From Eumeta japonica (taxonomy: Eukaryota > Arthropoda > Insecta > Lepidoptera > Psychidae), in assembly GCA_005406025.1 (NCBI GenBank), contig BGZK01000014.1, positions 620,001-684,000 of the forward strand: DNA of 64,000 nt. Reading direction: 5' to 3'. The notes beneath the pieces are model-generated. The model was not told the origin of the DNA and searched no databases. It saw only the letters and a program-made list of their open reading frames with translations. Made by a program: the position numbers and the translations under genes. This document shows positions 1-13,200 of this stretch, piece after piece (positions within the stretch are counted from its first letter, which is position 1; each line of letters begins with the position of its first letter).

Positions 1-425
1 CTGTGGAGAATCAGCCCAACGACATTCACAAACACCACGAACGCAAGCCGAATACGTGGTCAGGAGTGTAGTATGATCTACCGCGCTCTTGCTATCTGTG
101 CGTCCCCTACGTACTTCAGCGGCATTACAAGCAATCACGCATCGGTATGTAGCTCTCCCGTGAGGCATGAAAGGCGTCCCTACTTATATGTAGATTCAAC
201 CCGAGTACACATGCGTAGTGTGTCCATGGGACGCAGTGTGCGTGTGTCCAGGTAGAGAATGCGTATAAATGGCGATTGGTGTACAAGGTAGATGTAAAAT
301 CTAAATTTGGAATCAAATTCTTGCACCCGGTTCAAGAAATTGTACCACTAAACTATGAATCTTAAATATAAAGCTCGAAAGCTACGAAAGCTGTCTGCTC
401 ATGTTTCTTATGCAAACACACTTAC
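1..425 (-). other. Intron downstream of exon D (partial)
   Basis: Begins with the GTAAGTGT donor of exon D (read on minus) and runs off the left edge. About 1-290 is somewhat GC-richer, with several tgtgtgtcc/cgtgtg runs. Small open frames on both strands there resemble no known protein. Nothing else is recognised. Confidence 0.6.
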
Positions 426-632
426 GTAGCATTTCGACTCGGGCCGTCCTCTCGTGCGGACTCAACAAGGCGGTGTTGGTGGCCTGACACTTGACCGTGG
501 TGTTGAGCCAACTCCTGTCCACTGCCCCTATTTTGATGCGGCTTATTATGACCTTGCCGTCGTTCTTGAGCAGCGTGTGTTCAGAAATCGGCTTGTTGTT
601 GATCAGCCAGCTCAGGGTGGGTTGGGGGCGCC
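426..632 (-). CDS. Sidestep-family Ig protein, exon D (remainder of Ig domain 2)
   Basis: Fourth exon. The acceptor is TTGTGTTCTTTCCAG and the donor C/GTAAGTGT. In phase 1 it reads GRPQPTLSWLINNKPI, then the Ig2 core WLNTTVKCQATNTALLSPHE, and ends in the strand RTARVEML. It contains the Ig2 core tryptophan, the second Ig2 cysteine and a sequon (NTT). The block KCQATNT followed by P-x-E is characteristic of Sidestep Ig2. The reading frame continues past the donor only into intron. More Ig, FN3 and transmembrane exons are expected to the left of the window. Confidence 0.88.
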
Positions 633-2054
633 CTGGAAAGAACACAACGGGTATAATACGTCTGATCCTCAACTGTTCTACTAAATGAGGGTACAATATT
701 ATCCTTGGTTTCGTCAGTTTTTGTTTAAAATAAAAACCATTGAATGAGATAAATATGAATTTTGTAAGTGTAGCAACTCTATGTATTCTATACTTTATAT
801 AGTTGAGCAATAAACAGTAATAGTCTCGATTCTGTTACCGATACTGAAATCGTCGTTAGGATTGAATTTAAATTTCGGGGTAGGTTTGATGTATAAACTA
901 ATTAAATTGACAGCCTTTTAGGAATCTATCGATACTGCTTTTTAGTTACAGACATCGCGACCAATCATCTCTTAATTGCATAGCTTACATCACGTACGGT
1001 AGGCCGTCTAAAATATTTAACTAATGTTCTAATACTTCATGTTAGTGTCTGACTTGGTCTTTAATTATGCGTTAATGTATTAACCAATAAATCAGGATTT
1101 CTTTTTGCGCATATGTAAGTTATAAGATTTGAACTCAAAATAAGTTTAATAATACTATTCTACAAGGAAGTACTGTATAGTAGCCACGTGGAAAGAAATC
1201 AATTTCGCGCGAATACCCAACCGAATGAAATGTAATTTCTTCATTAGCCAAGTATGTTTTTTATTGCGCTAATTAAAACTTTCTTTTGGAACTTCCCATT
1301 ATTGGAAAAAGTTCTTAAGTTACATTTCGGTGCTTACTTCAGAGCTGATGATACATATAAGTAGACGATTTGGGAGGTGGACAGTGGTCGCTTTTCACGA
1401 TGTCGAAACATTGTTATAAAATTTTTTACATCACAATTTCGAGACATTAAAATAATAATCACATTTATTTATCGTAACATCAAGAGCTTTTCATTTATAA
1501 AATGTTCGTTTTCGAATTTTTTAAATACAATTTTATATTCTGAATTTACGTGTAGTTTATATTAATAATAAAACGACTATATGAAATTAAATAGAAAAAA
1601 AAAGTATGCTTTGGTGTACACGCGTAAGACGTGAAACTTCTTTAGGTTATATGTCATTTTTTTTTATTTTATGTTTAAAATAATTAGGACAAATAAGGTC
1701 TAAGCAATAATTTTTTTTTTCGTTTTAAATAAATGTTATGTTATCGAAGAGATGATTACAAATAATATGATCTATTTTATTATTATTGGTATTATATTAT
1801 AATCATTATTCAACTACTTTTATAGTGACGTAATTATTATTATACGTTTTTACAGTAAAAAAAAAGGCAACAAAAATTAGAAATATGTGTTTTACGTTCA
1901 ACATAATAATCTAAGAACCTCACGAAGGGCGAAATTGATTTTTTTTATACCGGACTAAAGTACTTCCCTAAGGAAGTTTTAATTGAAAAATAAAAAAAAA
2001 TTTCAATTGGTAGCGAATTTAATTCAAAACTCAAAATCAGAGGAAGTAATCGTC

Positions 2055-2190
2055 AAATGGATTTCACATTAAGTGCATTGAAATCGCTTTCGTCCGAACG
2101 AACCGTCCCGTTTATTTGTTGCGAAGGCCCCACCGGAGCGATTAACCGATTTGTTTTCGATGACGCGGCTGTATTTTGGAAATCGATTTT
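2055..2190. promoter_or_regulatory. GC-rich island, candidate intronic regulatory DNA
   Basis: CGTCCGAACGAACCGTCCCG and GGCCCCACCGGAGCGATTAA stand out from AT-rich flanks. A GATTAACC motif is present. No coding potential is seen. Confidence 0.3.
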
Positions 2191-3059
2191 CTGGTAATGT
2201 TAATAGAGGACCCTTGGACTTTTATACATCCATTTTCCAGAAGGGATGACCGAGATCATAGATTTGCACCCGGTATCGATTCTTGCACATCGTTGGATAT
2301 TGTGACAATTGATTTTAATTTTTTTCAAATTCATTTCTTTTACTACACATTTATAAATAGATATATCAAATTGTATTTAATACTTACATCAAAATGATCT
2401 TCACAGAAATAAATAGTGGAATTAGTTGATAAAGCAAGAGAATCTTGCCTCCTTACCATTTTTAACCACTTTCTTCGTATTTCTTCATTGTTTGGAACGT
2501 ATATGAATAATTTGTCTGGCGTTTTTATCGTTGTACTTTTATGCGTTTCGCGACTGAAAATATTCGATTTAAAAAAAAAGGTGTTAATACTTATGTATTT
2601 GACGCGATATGAAAAACGGTTGGAAAGATGAACACGACTGATACAAATGGTGATCGATATTTAGAGTATATGTTCGTGTAGTTTAGAAAGGAAACTTAAA
2701 GGAAAAACCTATGCGCCACCTACCGCGAAGCAGGTAATAATGTCTGCTTGGCCAGCTATAGCAGCAATTCATATTTTTGTATGTCTCATAAGAAAATATA
2801 TATTAAAACAAAATCCTACATTTTTGTATACTTCACTCATATAAATCTAGCTCTTCGCGCTTATGATACTAAGTAAGATTTGAAGTTTTCGGTCTGTATT
2901 TGTAAGTAAATTAGTCAAAAATATGTAATTTATTAATCAATTACATGTATAAAATTTACTTTAAATTATGCGCAAATTGTAACATTTTTTAATTTTTAAA
3001 TTAGCATTTTTTTGAACTCACCTAAACAAGTGTACAGCTTTAAAAACAAAAAAAAAACA

Positions 3060-3440
3060 CCCTCGTTTCTTCCTTCAAGTGTCGCGCACGTGGAGCGATT
3101 ATTTATAGGGCCGTCGAAAAGGGTCCCGACCGCGGATCGATGACGAAATAACTGTCTTCCGACAAGCCCTCATAAATGCTCAGACGAGAATGATAGGCGA
3201 GAAGGGCGCAAGTTTCGGCGGTCCGGCGACGCGCCGCCCCCGGCCCCCGCCGCGGCTGCAATCGAGTGACATAATAAAGGGGCGTCGTATAAAACCGAAA
3301 ATAGTTCTCGGGAGCACGTCGAAAGGGCTACCGCCGGCCGCGGTATGCCATAAGGCGACTATTAAGATAATAAAAAACGCCGCCATTGTACGCGCAGTAC
3401 AGGCATCCGCGCAGAGGATGGGCTGGTATTTACTTAAATG
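3060..3440. promoter_or_regulatory. GC-rich island, candidate intronic regulatory DNA
   Basis: The strongest GC block outside the exons, with GGGCCGTCGAAAAGGGTCCC, CCGACCGCGG and CGCCGCCCCCGGCCCCCGCC. ATAATAAAGG and ATTAAGATAATAAA A/T motifs are embedded. Open on both strands (3180-3452) largely because stop codons are rare at this GC content. Candidate enhancer or conserved element. Confidence 0.4.
3180..3386 (-). CDS. Possible small secreted peptide ORF, doubtful
   Basis: From the internal ATG at 3386, in an ACAATGG context, the minus strand encodes MAAFFIILIVALWHTAAGGS, a signal-peptide-like start with a plausible cleavage after AAGG. The frame then runs SPFDVLPRTIFGF and a basic arginine/glycine-rich stretch to a stop at 3180. 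The frame lies in a GC-rich island where long frames occur by chance, and the plus strand is open too. No homologue is recognised. It would be transcribed in the same sense as the host gene. Confidence 0.15.
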   Translation of the reverse strand: MAAFFIILIVALWHTAAGGSPFDVLPRTIFGFIRRPFIMSLDCSRGGGRGRRVAGPPKLAPFSPIILV

Positions 3441-5164
3441 AGTATTAGGCACTCTTTTTTTTATAAAAGAATTTATCTGTTTATCTCTTTTTATCTCTTC
3501 GCAAGGGTATTGCCTTTCACGATCTAAGTCTTTATTCCTTTTATTTCAGATAAAAGGATTTAGACCTTAAGTCAACATAGTTAAGGAAAAACAAAAATAA
3601 AAAAAAATTTTCGTCAAAAATCAGAAAAGTTCCAAGCGTATACATTAAAAAATAAAGTTAAAGGGGTAACGGTCGAACTTTACGTGTATGGTGGCCTAGC
3701 AGTAATTTATTCAAATCACGGTAAAAAAATATTTAAATAAGAATTATCTATCCTGAAATTGATGTGCGATTCTAAATTACAATTTAACATAAATCTGTAT
3801 CAATGAATAAAACAATCAAAACATTTTAAAATTGAAATCTTCTTCGTTTATTTTTAATTTTCATTAATAATGAAACTAATAACGTTTAAACTTATTTTTT
3901 ATTGAAATTAGTTAGAATAAAGAATTAATTAGGTATAAGTAATTTCTTATGTAGTGGTTTGATGAACTTAGTTCACATTAATAAAAAAAAATCACACGGC
4001 TTACAGAGGCATCATTAGAGTTCAGGGTATTTATATTCTCAATTTGTTTGTTAAATCTTATGTTTTGTTCTAGGCATTGATAAAATAATTAAGGAAGCAA
4101 AAAGTTCACATAAAGTCTTATCGGCTTTTGTTCTAGGTTTTTCTTCCGAAAAGTCAGTAAAATTTGTAAATACTGATTAAAAATTTACTTCGAATTTGAT
4201 GAGATTGATCGGGCGTTAGTCGACAACGATTCATTGTACTAGTGAAAAATTTAAATTTAATATAATCATTAAAGCAATGAAAGATGTTTCATACTGACTA
4301 TACGAATCGATGTTAGTGACAAATAGCAGTGTTTAGTTTATATTTCTTATTTTCATTTCATTTCAATCACAGGGTTGTCGAATGTTGAACATCGGGGCGT
4401 GAAGCGCAAAAATCACACGCGAACACGTCGGCCGCTCGAGTCGTACTGACCATAGTAAAAAGTAATGCTGGTGCTGTCTGCCATTAGAGCGCTGTTATTT
4501 CAGCATGAAATGAAAAACGAAAATTCATATTCGCTCTTTTATTTTTCAGTTTTCAGGGCCCAGCTGAAAATGGGCACCGTGGCTCAGGCTGCAGCATTTT
4601 GCTTAACTGATCACTCTTTCGGCTTTTTGGGTTTTTTTTATGAATGTTTAATTTTTTGGTTAAAATAATTTTAAGATTTTTTACGTAAATTGTTTTCATT
4701 ATTTGTGGGCGAATAAAGGTCTATTTAGGTCTTTTATTTGTTTAATTGTAAGGAGTATATAAAAAAATAGAAAAATTCTTGCCTTCGACAAGCAATTTTA
4801 TTTTTAATTCTGTAAAAGAAACGGTTCTTGTTATTTTAATTGCAAATATATTTTGAAATAAAATTTTAAAATCGTGTTTTTAAACAACTTTATATAAAAT
4901 AAGTCCATATTTTTTAGTTTAGTTTGTAACTTATGTTACCACCTAGATTCTCTGTTTACTAAATTTTGACAAAGTTTGTATTTTTCTAAAGTCAAGGTTT
5001 TGGGACCTTCAAAAATTGAAGTAGGTAGTGAGTAGTGGTCTTAAGCCTTCTACGTTCTTTCAGTCTAGATCAGAGGTTGTTATTGACGACGGTATTTACT
5101 ATTAATGATGTTCAGGACCAACAGAGGTTATTCTATGAGACGAGGAGCAATTTTTTTATATATG

Positions 5165-5312
5165 AACATAATAGTTAAGCCAAATTTTAAGCGACCTAAA
5201 CCGACGAGCTTGCATGAAAAGATTGATGGAGGCAAGACAGATTTGCAAAGATCGTACCATGTCGAAATTTATAGTCTCTGTCTACCCTTCTGACTAATAG
5301 GCGTAAGTTTAC
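5165..5312 (+). mobile_element. LINE 3-prime end, copy 1 (tail only)
   Basis: Contains GACGAGCTTGCATGAAAAGA, ATTTGCAAAGATCG, TAGTCTCTGTCTACCCTTCT and AATAGGCGTAAGTTT, in the same order as the other three copies. The small open frame at 5105-5293 is the decayed LINE C-terminus, not a host gene. Confidence 0.65.
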
Positions 5313-6161
5313 ATTATTATTGTTATAGTTAAAGCCTTATTGACGACTTATTCCATATTTAGAACTTTCAGCTTGATTCGAAAGCAAAGTCCACATAAGA
5401 AGTCTTCTGATTTGAAAGGAAAATCGGTCAATACTATAAAAATGTAACCCAAAATCTGACTGACGGTCCAGCAAAAAAAAAACACATATCTCGTGTTCTA
5501 CACGACCTTGGGATACTTTGAAAAAGAACTCAATAACAAAAAGAATGAAAAGTGGAATATAAAGAAAATTTGATTATAAATTGTTCGTAATTTTAAAAAT
5601 ATATGTCTTAAATAATACCAAAAGAATCTGTGTGATAGGTAAAAGTTAACGTCTATAGTCATTATAAACCAATACACTGATATTGGTATTGGTAGATATT
5701 GATATAAGCCGTTCATATTCGACGTAAATCGTAAATCGTGAAACGGCTGATTGAAAAAATATATACAATTCCAAAACTTTTCATTATTTTCAAAAAATGG
5801 AAAAAAGGCTCTTTAGATATTGAGTAAATCTTAAACATAAAAATAAGAAACTAAAACAAAATATATAAATAGGTTTTGTGTAAAGTGTCCCTTAGAAACC
5901 CGATAAAAATATATACGGTTTTAACCGTTATTTGCAATTTTTTTAAAAAACATATAAAACAATATTTCAAATTTTGTACTTTTGTTCGTACACGTTTTCG
6001 ATACCTCAATTATTTAACTAAACCTAGAGCACATGACAACAAAGCGAATTAGCGTTTTCGCAAAAAATGGAGTCCGTACTGAGGCCATCGAAAAAAACAC
6101 TTTCTATGTTAAAAATGTTATTGTTATCAGAATTAGTTAGTGTTTTGCAGTAACTATGGTG

Positions 6162-6194
6162 GTGGTACGGCATATGGTAACTATGCCATACCAC
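6162..6194. repeat. Imperfect inverted repeat
   Basis: GTGGTACGGCATAT (6162-6175) against CTATGCCATACCAC (6181-6194), 12 of 14 positions paired, 5-bp loop. Confidence 0.65.
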
Positions 6195-7537
6195 ATTCAA
6201 CTAAGACCTAACGTGATATGTTACCAGTTACGTAACGTATATCATACGAATGACGTTAATTTCTCAAGAATGACAACTCTTGATTAATCTTAAAATCAAA
6301 ATTAAGCATATCATAAACTATTCTTGTACATATCCATACCCTTTTGGGAAATCGTATACTAGTTTCATCTGACTTTAATTTTTTTTCGAAAAACGTACTT
6401 TCATAAGGGATCATTAAAATATCATTAAATATCTACAGATTTCAATAATTATATACTCAAACGATAGACAATTAAGTACTGCAGTATATTTTGACAGTAC
6501 TTTAATAAATACTTTTGGTTTTAAGAAATTTGAAATTGTTGGAAAAATGTCCCAAAAAATAAATCAAAAAGTTGAGTTTTTTTTTAATCTTCAATAAGTT
6601 CTTTACATTTTTCAAAAAAAAAATTTGTAGTATTGTAGCCCTTTTACTAACATTTTTATTCTTCTATCCTAATAATCGAGGACGCTAGGCACGTTTAGTA
6701 CTTTTATTGTAACAGATATCCTGCTGAAGAGATTGAAAAAATATTTTCAATTCTAAAAAGCCTGCCTATTGTATCTCTGACAATTCCCTCATGAGCACAC
6801 GTATACATTTCATAGCCGTGTAATATTTTTTTCCATTATGCGTTTGAAAGGATGAAATTTACGAGTTTTAATGTTAATACTTGCATTCATAAAGAGGGAT
6901 TTCATATTGTTTTTATGGTTTCAGAACTGGATACGAAAAATCGGGCGAGAGAAGTTTTAATGGCGGTACATAAATACGAAAAAGGCTACGCCGGCCTGTC
7001 TGCCGTACTACAGCCGCGCCGCGCATTGTTTAAATCTCAAACGAACGGTTAAGTGTGGGCACGAACACAGATTAGGCAGTGGCTCCGTGGTCAAACAACT
7101 AAATGAACAATTTTAAAGGTCAATGTCTAAAAGGCCCAATATAGGCACAACAATTTAAAATTTATTTTTAATTAAAGTATTCTCTGTGAAGGAATATGCG
7201 TATCGCGTAATTTTGAATATCGTTACACCGTATTTCCGTAACCGGTTAATCCGTAACCATAAGTTACGTTAAAATATTAAGATATTTTTGTGCAAACGGA
7301 TCAAATAAATGCTTTCGTCTTTCTAATATTTCTTTAAAACCAGGTTCGATCGTTCACTCACCTTAAGCCTTGAATCAGATTAACTTTGTAATTCGTTAAC
7401 CTATCTGAATAAATTTTGGTATGTGGGTTGATCAAATGTTGAAGTGATCCATAAGATACTTTTGTCTCATCATAATGCATGCTTTCGGCGCGGATCAAAC
7501 TTAGCCCCGATTCTATAGTATCTCAAGCGAGTTAAAC

Positions 7538-7574
7538 TATATTTAAACGTGCGAGTGAAGCGAGTTTAAATATA
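7538..7574. repeat. Short inverted repeat
   Basis: TATATTTAAAC (7538-7548) and GTTTAAATATA (7564-7574) around GTGCGAGTGAAGCGA. Confidence 0.65.
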
Positions 7575-7584
7575 ATAAATCATG

Positions 7585-7710
7585 TGGATCACGAACGGGA
7601 CAGGAATCAGAACCAAGATCAAAACGGAGTAGGAGATCAAGCTCAGGACGAACAGAAAGGACAAAACCGAAATTAAAACAGAACCGGGGTCAGATTCAAA
7701 ATCAAAATAT
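7585..7710 (+). repeat. Degenerate GA/CG minisatellite
   Basis: GGGACAGGAATCAGAACCAA, GATCAAGCTCAGGACGAACA and AACCGGGGTCAGATTC. It shares the degenerate unit of the arrays at 32885 and 47070. No Helitron-like end is recognised beside it. Confidence 0.5.
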
Positions 7711-8259
7711 TTACACATTACTTAATATCAAACAGGAGGAAATTTATTTTATGTCCATGCAGACAAAGAAATATAAAATATGAAAACAGAACTTACTACG
7801 CCCCGAAATAATTTTACATCTAATTCTACATTCGGGAAAAAAATATCCACCGACTTCTTTTTCGGAAAGAAAGAAAAAGGATAGGTGCGTTTTTAACTGG
7901 AGCTTGTTTCAGCTGGAACACTACCTTGCTTTTAGGTGGTCCAAGGATAAACGACATTTTTTATTTTAATTATACATAACGATAATTAATACGGCGAAAG
8001 GGACATGGGGAAATTTCGGCCTCGTAATAAAATTCCTATGTTTATGACGTGCTCTATCTATATTTGTGATCTGTGTGTAGAATGTTTTATAAATCTATAT
8101 ACTGCAAATGAATAAAACAATGTAAAATGTATTTTATATCAATTTATATTAAATATGTTATCGGTTCTAGCGTTGGAACAAAAACTGTTACCGCACCGGG
8201 ATATCGGTGAAATGTCAAAAGCTCAACTGCCAAAGCTTCGGTCTAAGCCAATATAAAAA

Positions 8260-8440
8260 TCGCAGCGTCATAAATAGCGGCGGGCGCGGGTCGGCCGGCC
8301 CCAACATAAAGTATCATTTTCAATCGCGGCCCAATTTGTCCGTTCAGGTAGTCCCCTTATTTATATATTTATTTTGAGGGGGAACTCCCGGAGTGAGGTT
8401 AGGTGCGCGAGAAGCCGAGGTGACGTCAGGGTTGTCAGTA
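8260..8440. promoter_or_regulatory. GC-rich island
   Basis: CGGCGGGCGCGGGTCGGCCG and AACTCCCGGAGTGAGG, with CATAAATAGC and CATAAAGTAT motifs and a TGACGTCA site (8421-8428). Flanked by AT-rich intron. Confidence 0.4.
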
Positions 8441-9077
8441 TCGGGAAGCACTTCGATTTTGTCGCATATTCATCGCTGTTCTAGTATGTCAGCTATTACA
8501 TGACAATGTTAAAAATTTGATTATAGGGCGTATGTCTCTTGCATATTTGTTGAATTAGCGTTGGTTATATGGCCGGACATTTACACATTTTATACTGTGG
8601 AAAATTGTATTTTTAATGTGGTGTGTTGTCATTGACATCGGCTCTCCGCCTTCTTCCAGTCCTTTGACAGAAAGTAATGAAATTCTGTCACACCCAAGGG
8701 AGCATAGCTATTGGAAGTTCAGGTTTTTCTGAAATTCGATAAGGAATTGAAAGAATTAGGTAGCTGATCGGTTTACATGCCTATAGTCAAAAACGAAAGA
8801 CAGCACAGATAAATGGATGATAGTGTAAATACTAAAAAAGGATTAAGTGTGTTGCGCCGTTAATCTTAACTTTATGGCGTGATTTAACGCGTCAAGAGCC
8901 CATAACATCAACTTTTTCTGGCCGTTAGATGCATATGCATGGTCATCTAGCTCATTGTCGTTAGCTTGTTAAAAAACTTTAAATAATGCCGTCTTTTTAA
9001 CAAACATAAGAGTGTATTTTAAAATACCTTTTCATACTCTCTTATTAATTTTATTTTCTTATTCATCATCCTGTGTG

Positions 9078-9113
9078 AGCTATTGCATTTAGAATAGTCT
9101 AAATGCAATAGCT
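9078..9113. repeat. Perfect hairpin, 16-bp arms, 4-bp loop
   Basis: AGCTATTGCATTTAGA (9078-9093), loop ATAG, then the exact reverse complement (9098-9113). Confidence 0.95.
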
Positions 9114-10486
9114 ATGCAAGAAAAAATAATGTATTAATCTGATGATAGACCACTTTGTTTTATTTTATTACAATTTTTGAGAATTGATAATCTATTTATT
9201 TTTTTATAATTCATTATTTAAATTTGTCAAAAAGAATATAAATTAATATTTCATACTACTTTTTTTTTGTTTTTCTTGAATCATAAATAAAACTCATTGC
9301 ATTTATTTTTGTTAAGTAATATTTTATTATCTTAACATTTGTTAGGCATTTTTATAATCCTAAAATTTTCTATATTTTCAATTACCCTTTTGACTAAATA
9401 TTGTTATCTAATTGTATTGTTTCTAATTATGTATACCTAAGGCATTAAGGTATAAGTCTGAGAAATAACCAATAGATTAATATACATATCTTAAATACAC
9501 ACACATATCTAAATAGTAAATAATACACATAAATAATATAAACGCATGAAGCAAAACGTGAGGGTAAAATTACATGTTTATTAAATAATTTTTGTCTAAT
9601 ACAAATCATAAGCTTTATATTTGTGTGAATTATTATTTCCTATTTAAAAAAAAATTGTGAGTCTAATTGTAATAGGTGGATAGGAAAGTTGCATAGATAA
9701 ACACGATCCAATCAATACTAAAACAATAAGATAATAGTTAAATTACTATTGAAATAATTCTTTGTCCTGTGTGGAAGGAAATACATGACCGAAGTTCGTG
9801 AACTTTGAGTTTCACTCAAATTTTATGTGTAAGAATCGGTAATTTTGTAATTGATTAATGAAATAGGTTTAGTGCAAGTTATTATAAAATTAAAGTCTGC
9901 CACAGAGAGTATTAACATGAACACTAAAAATAGGAACGATATTAATTTTTGTTGCTTTCTTTAGTTTATTTAATCATACGAGATTATTTTAGACGTAAAA
10001 TTTAAGTTATCAATATCTTTTCAGGAATTCCAGATTTTAAGGAATTGGAAAATCCCTCGATTACATATTTCACTGTAGGAAGCGAACTTGATTCCTCAGC
10101 TTTTTACCCACTTACAGTAACTTTTTTTGTGCACATATCTCTGATTTTAATAGTATACCCCATAGCAGATCATAAAAACAATGCTTAATGTTGCATTACG
10201 GCAGCATTCATTTTTACGTTGTGATCGGTAGATTTGAAATATCATTGCGTGAGCGAATTTCAAATTAATTACGTCAATAGCTGAAATTTTTTGCTCGCGA
10301 TCTCTTTTTACGTGTTCGTTTTTGTGGTGAACTTCAATTCCCACTTAACGAATGACGGTGGGTTTTGGCGCATCTCCTGTCCGACATGTCATGTGCTTGC
10401 GCACCAAACGCCCCATTTGTGAGTCACGTTAAAGATATTATATATTTCTATAACATACAGACTAGACTAGGCTCTCCAGGAATTTG

Positions 10487-10516
10487 CCTTCCGTTAATTG
10501 GACTAGAAACGGAAGG
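10487..10516. repeat. Short inverted repeat
   Basis: CCTTCCGTT (10487-10495) and AACGGAAGG (10508-10516), extended outward by AATTT/AAATT after one unpaired base. Confidence 0.65.
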
Positions 10517-10589
10517 AAATTTCACAGGTATTAGGAGGCTTATATGTGCTGTGCCGTGAGTAAGATATTTATTGCTTCTCAGATTCTGC

Positions 10590-10730
10590 TAACTGTAATT
10601 GTCACTGATGCATTGAGAACACCTCTAAGCGATGGCTTGACGTGAACTTCAAAGCACAGAGCAAGTGATATGACTTAAGTTAAAAATTCATTTATCAGGT
10701 TCAAAACAAGTAACTCCTCGTTTTTTTAGG
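10590..10730 (+). repeat. Diverged dispersed repeat, related to 40040-40330
   Basis: GACGTGAACTTCAAAGCACA, GAGCAAGTGATATGACTT, AAGTTAAAAATTCATTTATC and AGGTTC parallel the 40190-40260 stretch. This resembles the part of lepidopteran repeats around TTTTCCTTCACCG...GAGCAAGTGAT. Weak match. Confidence 0.35.
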
Positions 10731-12822
10731 TTACATATTTAACTATGTACTGAGTTACCATGGCTCTCATTTATTAAGTCTCATATTACACCATCATCGA
10801 TTCGCTTACGTAGATTTTTGGGGAAAGTGGAGTAGTTAGAGATTCTTTACGAGAGAAGTTTATGTGCACCGGTAAATTGTCATAAGTTGATGATAACGAC
10901 GATTTCCGAGCTATAATTGGATCATCTGTAGCTTTCCTTTATGTGGTAAAAATCAATTAACGGATTTTGGTAATTTCTTCAATTACCCATCAAAGACACA
11001 ATTCGGATGAGCAGATTTTCGGTAATAGCTCAACGTTGATGAACGACATCCATATGATGGAACTTACCCGGCACGGCAATTAGAAATACGACTAGTATGC
11101 TGGTTGGAATGGAACGTATTACAAAAAGACGGTTGATTGATGAGCACAGGAAAGGGCTGAATGCCAGTGGTCTGACATAAGGTCATATATATTATTCCGA
11201 GAGAGCGGTCTAGTTTAACGAATGGTGTATAATCATTAAAAATTTTAAGGATATGTCTGTAATGGAAGGGCTGCCGAGGGGCGTCATAAAAAAATGATAG
11301 TAATAAAATTGCACCTAATTGTGTTTAAAAGTGACTTAATTTTAAATACTCGAAAGTGGTGAGTTTTATGAATGAATCGGTGATGATGAAGCAAAAAAAT
11401 GGTTGTAAGTTTCTTACCAAGTGAATATTATACACTTTCTGAAACATAAATATCATCTTGTATAGAACTATGTGCATATGTTCGACATCAGAAAGAACCG
11501 CTGAATTATCGTAATCAATCATCGGATAGTGCTGTTACACAAAAAAATGAAAACAAAATTTTTGGCAACCCTAAAAGTCAAGGCGGGCAGAAGGGAGCAA
11601 ACAAGAAAAATGTGCGGGAACGCGTGCTCGCGAAACGTCATTTGTGAGACTAATAGTTTACTCCATGTTTTCGATTTTACTTATTTTCGCCGAAAGGCCC
11701 GAACGAATTTTGCATTATTTCAAATTGTTTTATCGGTGTTGTTTCGAGTTTATCTCGTTTTATTTTCAGGTTGCCAAACGATGGAACAGATTGGTCAATA
11801 TACAACATTGGTCTGTAACTTTATTTATGTTAGTAGAAATTGAACTCCATGCGGTTATTTAACAAATGAAATTAGTGCGCCTGCTGTACAATGAAATTTA
11901 GTAAAAAAAAGTTTTGTTATTTTTAAATACCTGATTTTATATAACTACTACCAATTTAAGTTTTCTTATAGTAATAATTGAAAATTACTGGTTCCTAATA
12001 TTACGTTCTTGATTCTTATACCGACGTCGCTTTCTATTTTGGACAATATCTCTCCTCTTTTCCTCGGGAAAATGCCCACCTTTTACGAAAATCTTCATCG
12101 AGTGTTCATAATAAAACTGTCGATTTTCGGAACCCTAAATTACAATTAATAATATTATAGAGAAAATACGATTGTAATATGTATTAGATTACAACCACAT
12201 AGTCCAAAAGCCGTACGCTGCAATCTTAGAAAAACTTTCAGAGAATAATTCTAATGAATTACTAATTCTAACGAAATCTGCAAACAAAAACTACAGATTA
12301 CTCTATTTATATTTATTACAGACGTTGTTTCGCCCTTTCCGATAAGTGGTGTCCAGATTTTTGGCTTTTTTTTGCACTTTCCTAAGCATTTTTATATATT
12401 GCGAATAATAATTATTTTGGTTAACTCATATAGAACTCCTTTTTGACATTAAAATCAACATTATACTCCTTTTCAGTACCATAGTACCATGAACTATTTA
12501 TTATTTCGTAATTATGAGCAATTTTGATCCATAAGTACGGAATTCGCCAATAATTTGATTGCAGCGCCGCTTAACAGATACTAAAACAGTTACAAACCAA
12601 TGTCGTAATGAAACAAATACGATGTACAAATACTGTCTAAGTAGGTTAAGTCGTTCAAATGTTATATGATTATTAACAGATACATGGACAATTGCATTGC
12701 ATAAAAATGTAATACAGTGTTGTTTACGTTACAACTGTGTTTCTCAATGTGATTGTAATTTACATTGAAAACGCAGCAACCCTACATAGTGATGCTACGA
12801 AAGTTGCATCAAAGACCTTGTA

Positions 12823-12862
12823 TGAAATGAAACAGAACTTGCAACAGTTCTGTTTCATTTCA
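12823..12862. repeat. Perfect hairpin, 17-bp arms, 6-bp loop
   Basis: TGAAATGAAACAGAACT (12823-12839), six-base loop, exact reverse complement at 12846-12862. Confidence 0.95.
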
Positions 12863-13086
12863 CACACAGTAACTCTAGTAGACTACAGAAATATAAGACT
12901 TGCAGAGAATGAGGTACTTATTACTTTTTAATAGTTTTAATTTGTTAAAATACTGTTTAAATCTGTTTTGATGAAGACTGCTAAAACAGAAAAAAATTAG
13001 TAGGCAGATATAGATATTTACTCGTGTAATGGTTCTAAACATAAACTCTTAATAATTGAAAATTATTCTGAGATAAAATATTTGCA

Positions 13087-13200
13087 CTACGTAAACACAT
13101 TGGATTATAAATTAAACGACTTAGTCAAAAGATAAAAGTAAATTAAAAAAAAAACAAATATGATAAAAATTACTGAATTTAATATTGTAGTGAAAAATGA
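13087..13200 (+). repeat. Dispersed repeat pair, copy 1
   Basis: CTACGTAAACACATTGGATT, ATAAATTAAACGACTTAGTC and AAAAGATA are shared with 19277-19385, followed in both by an A-rich stretch and TGAATTTAAT. Origin unknown; no coding capacity. Confidence 0.55.

Noticed and set aside
11529..11862. Two overlapping plus-strand frames (104 and 72 codons)
   Set aside because: Different frames of the same AT-rich sequence, no motif, no splice or regulatory context.
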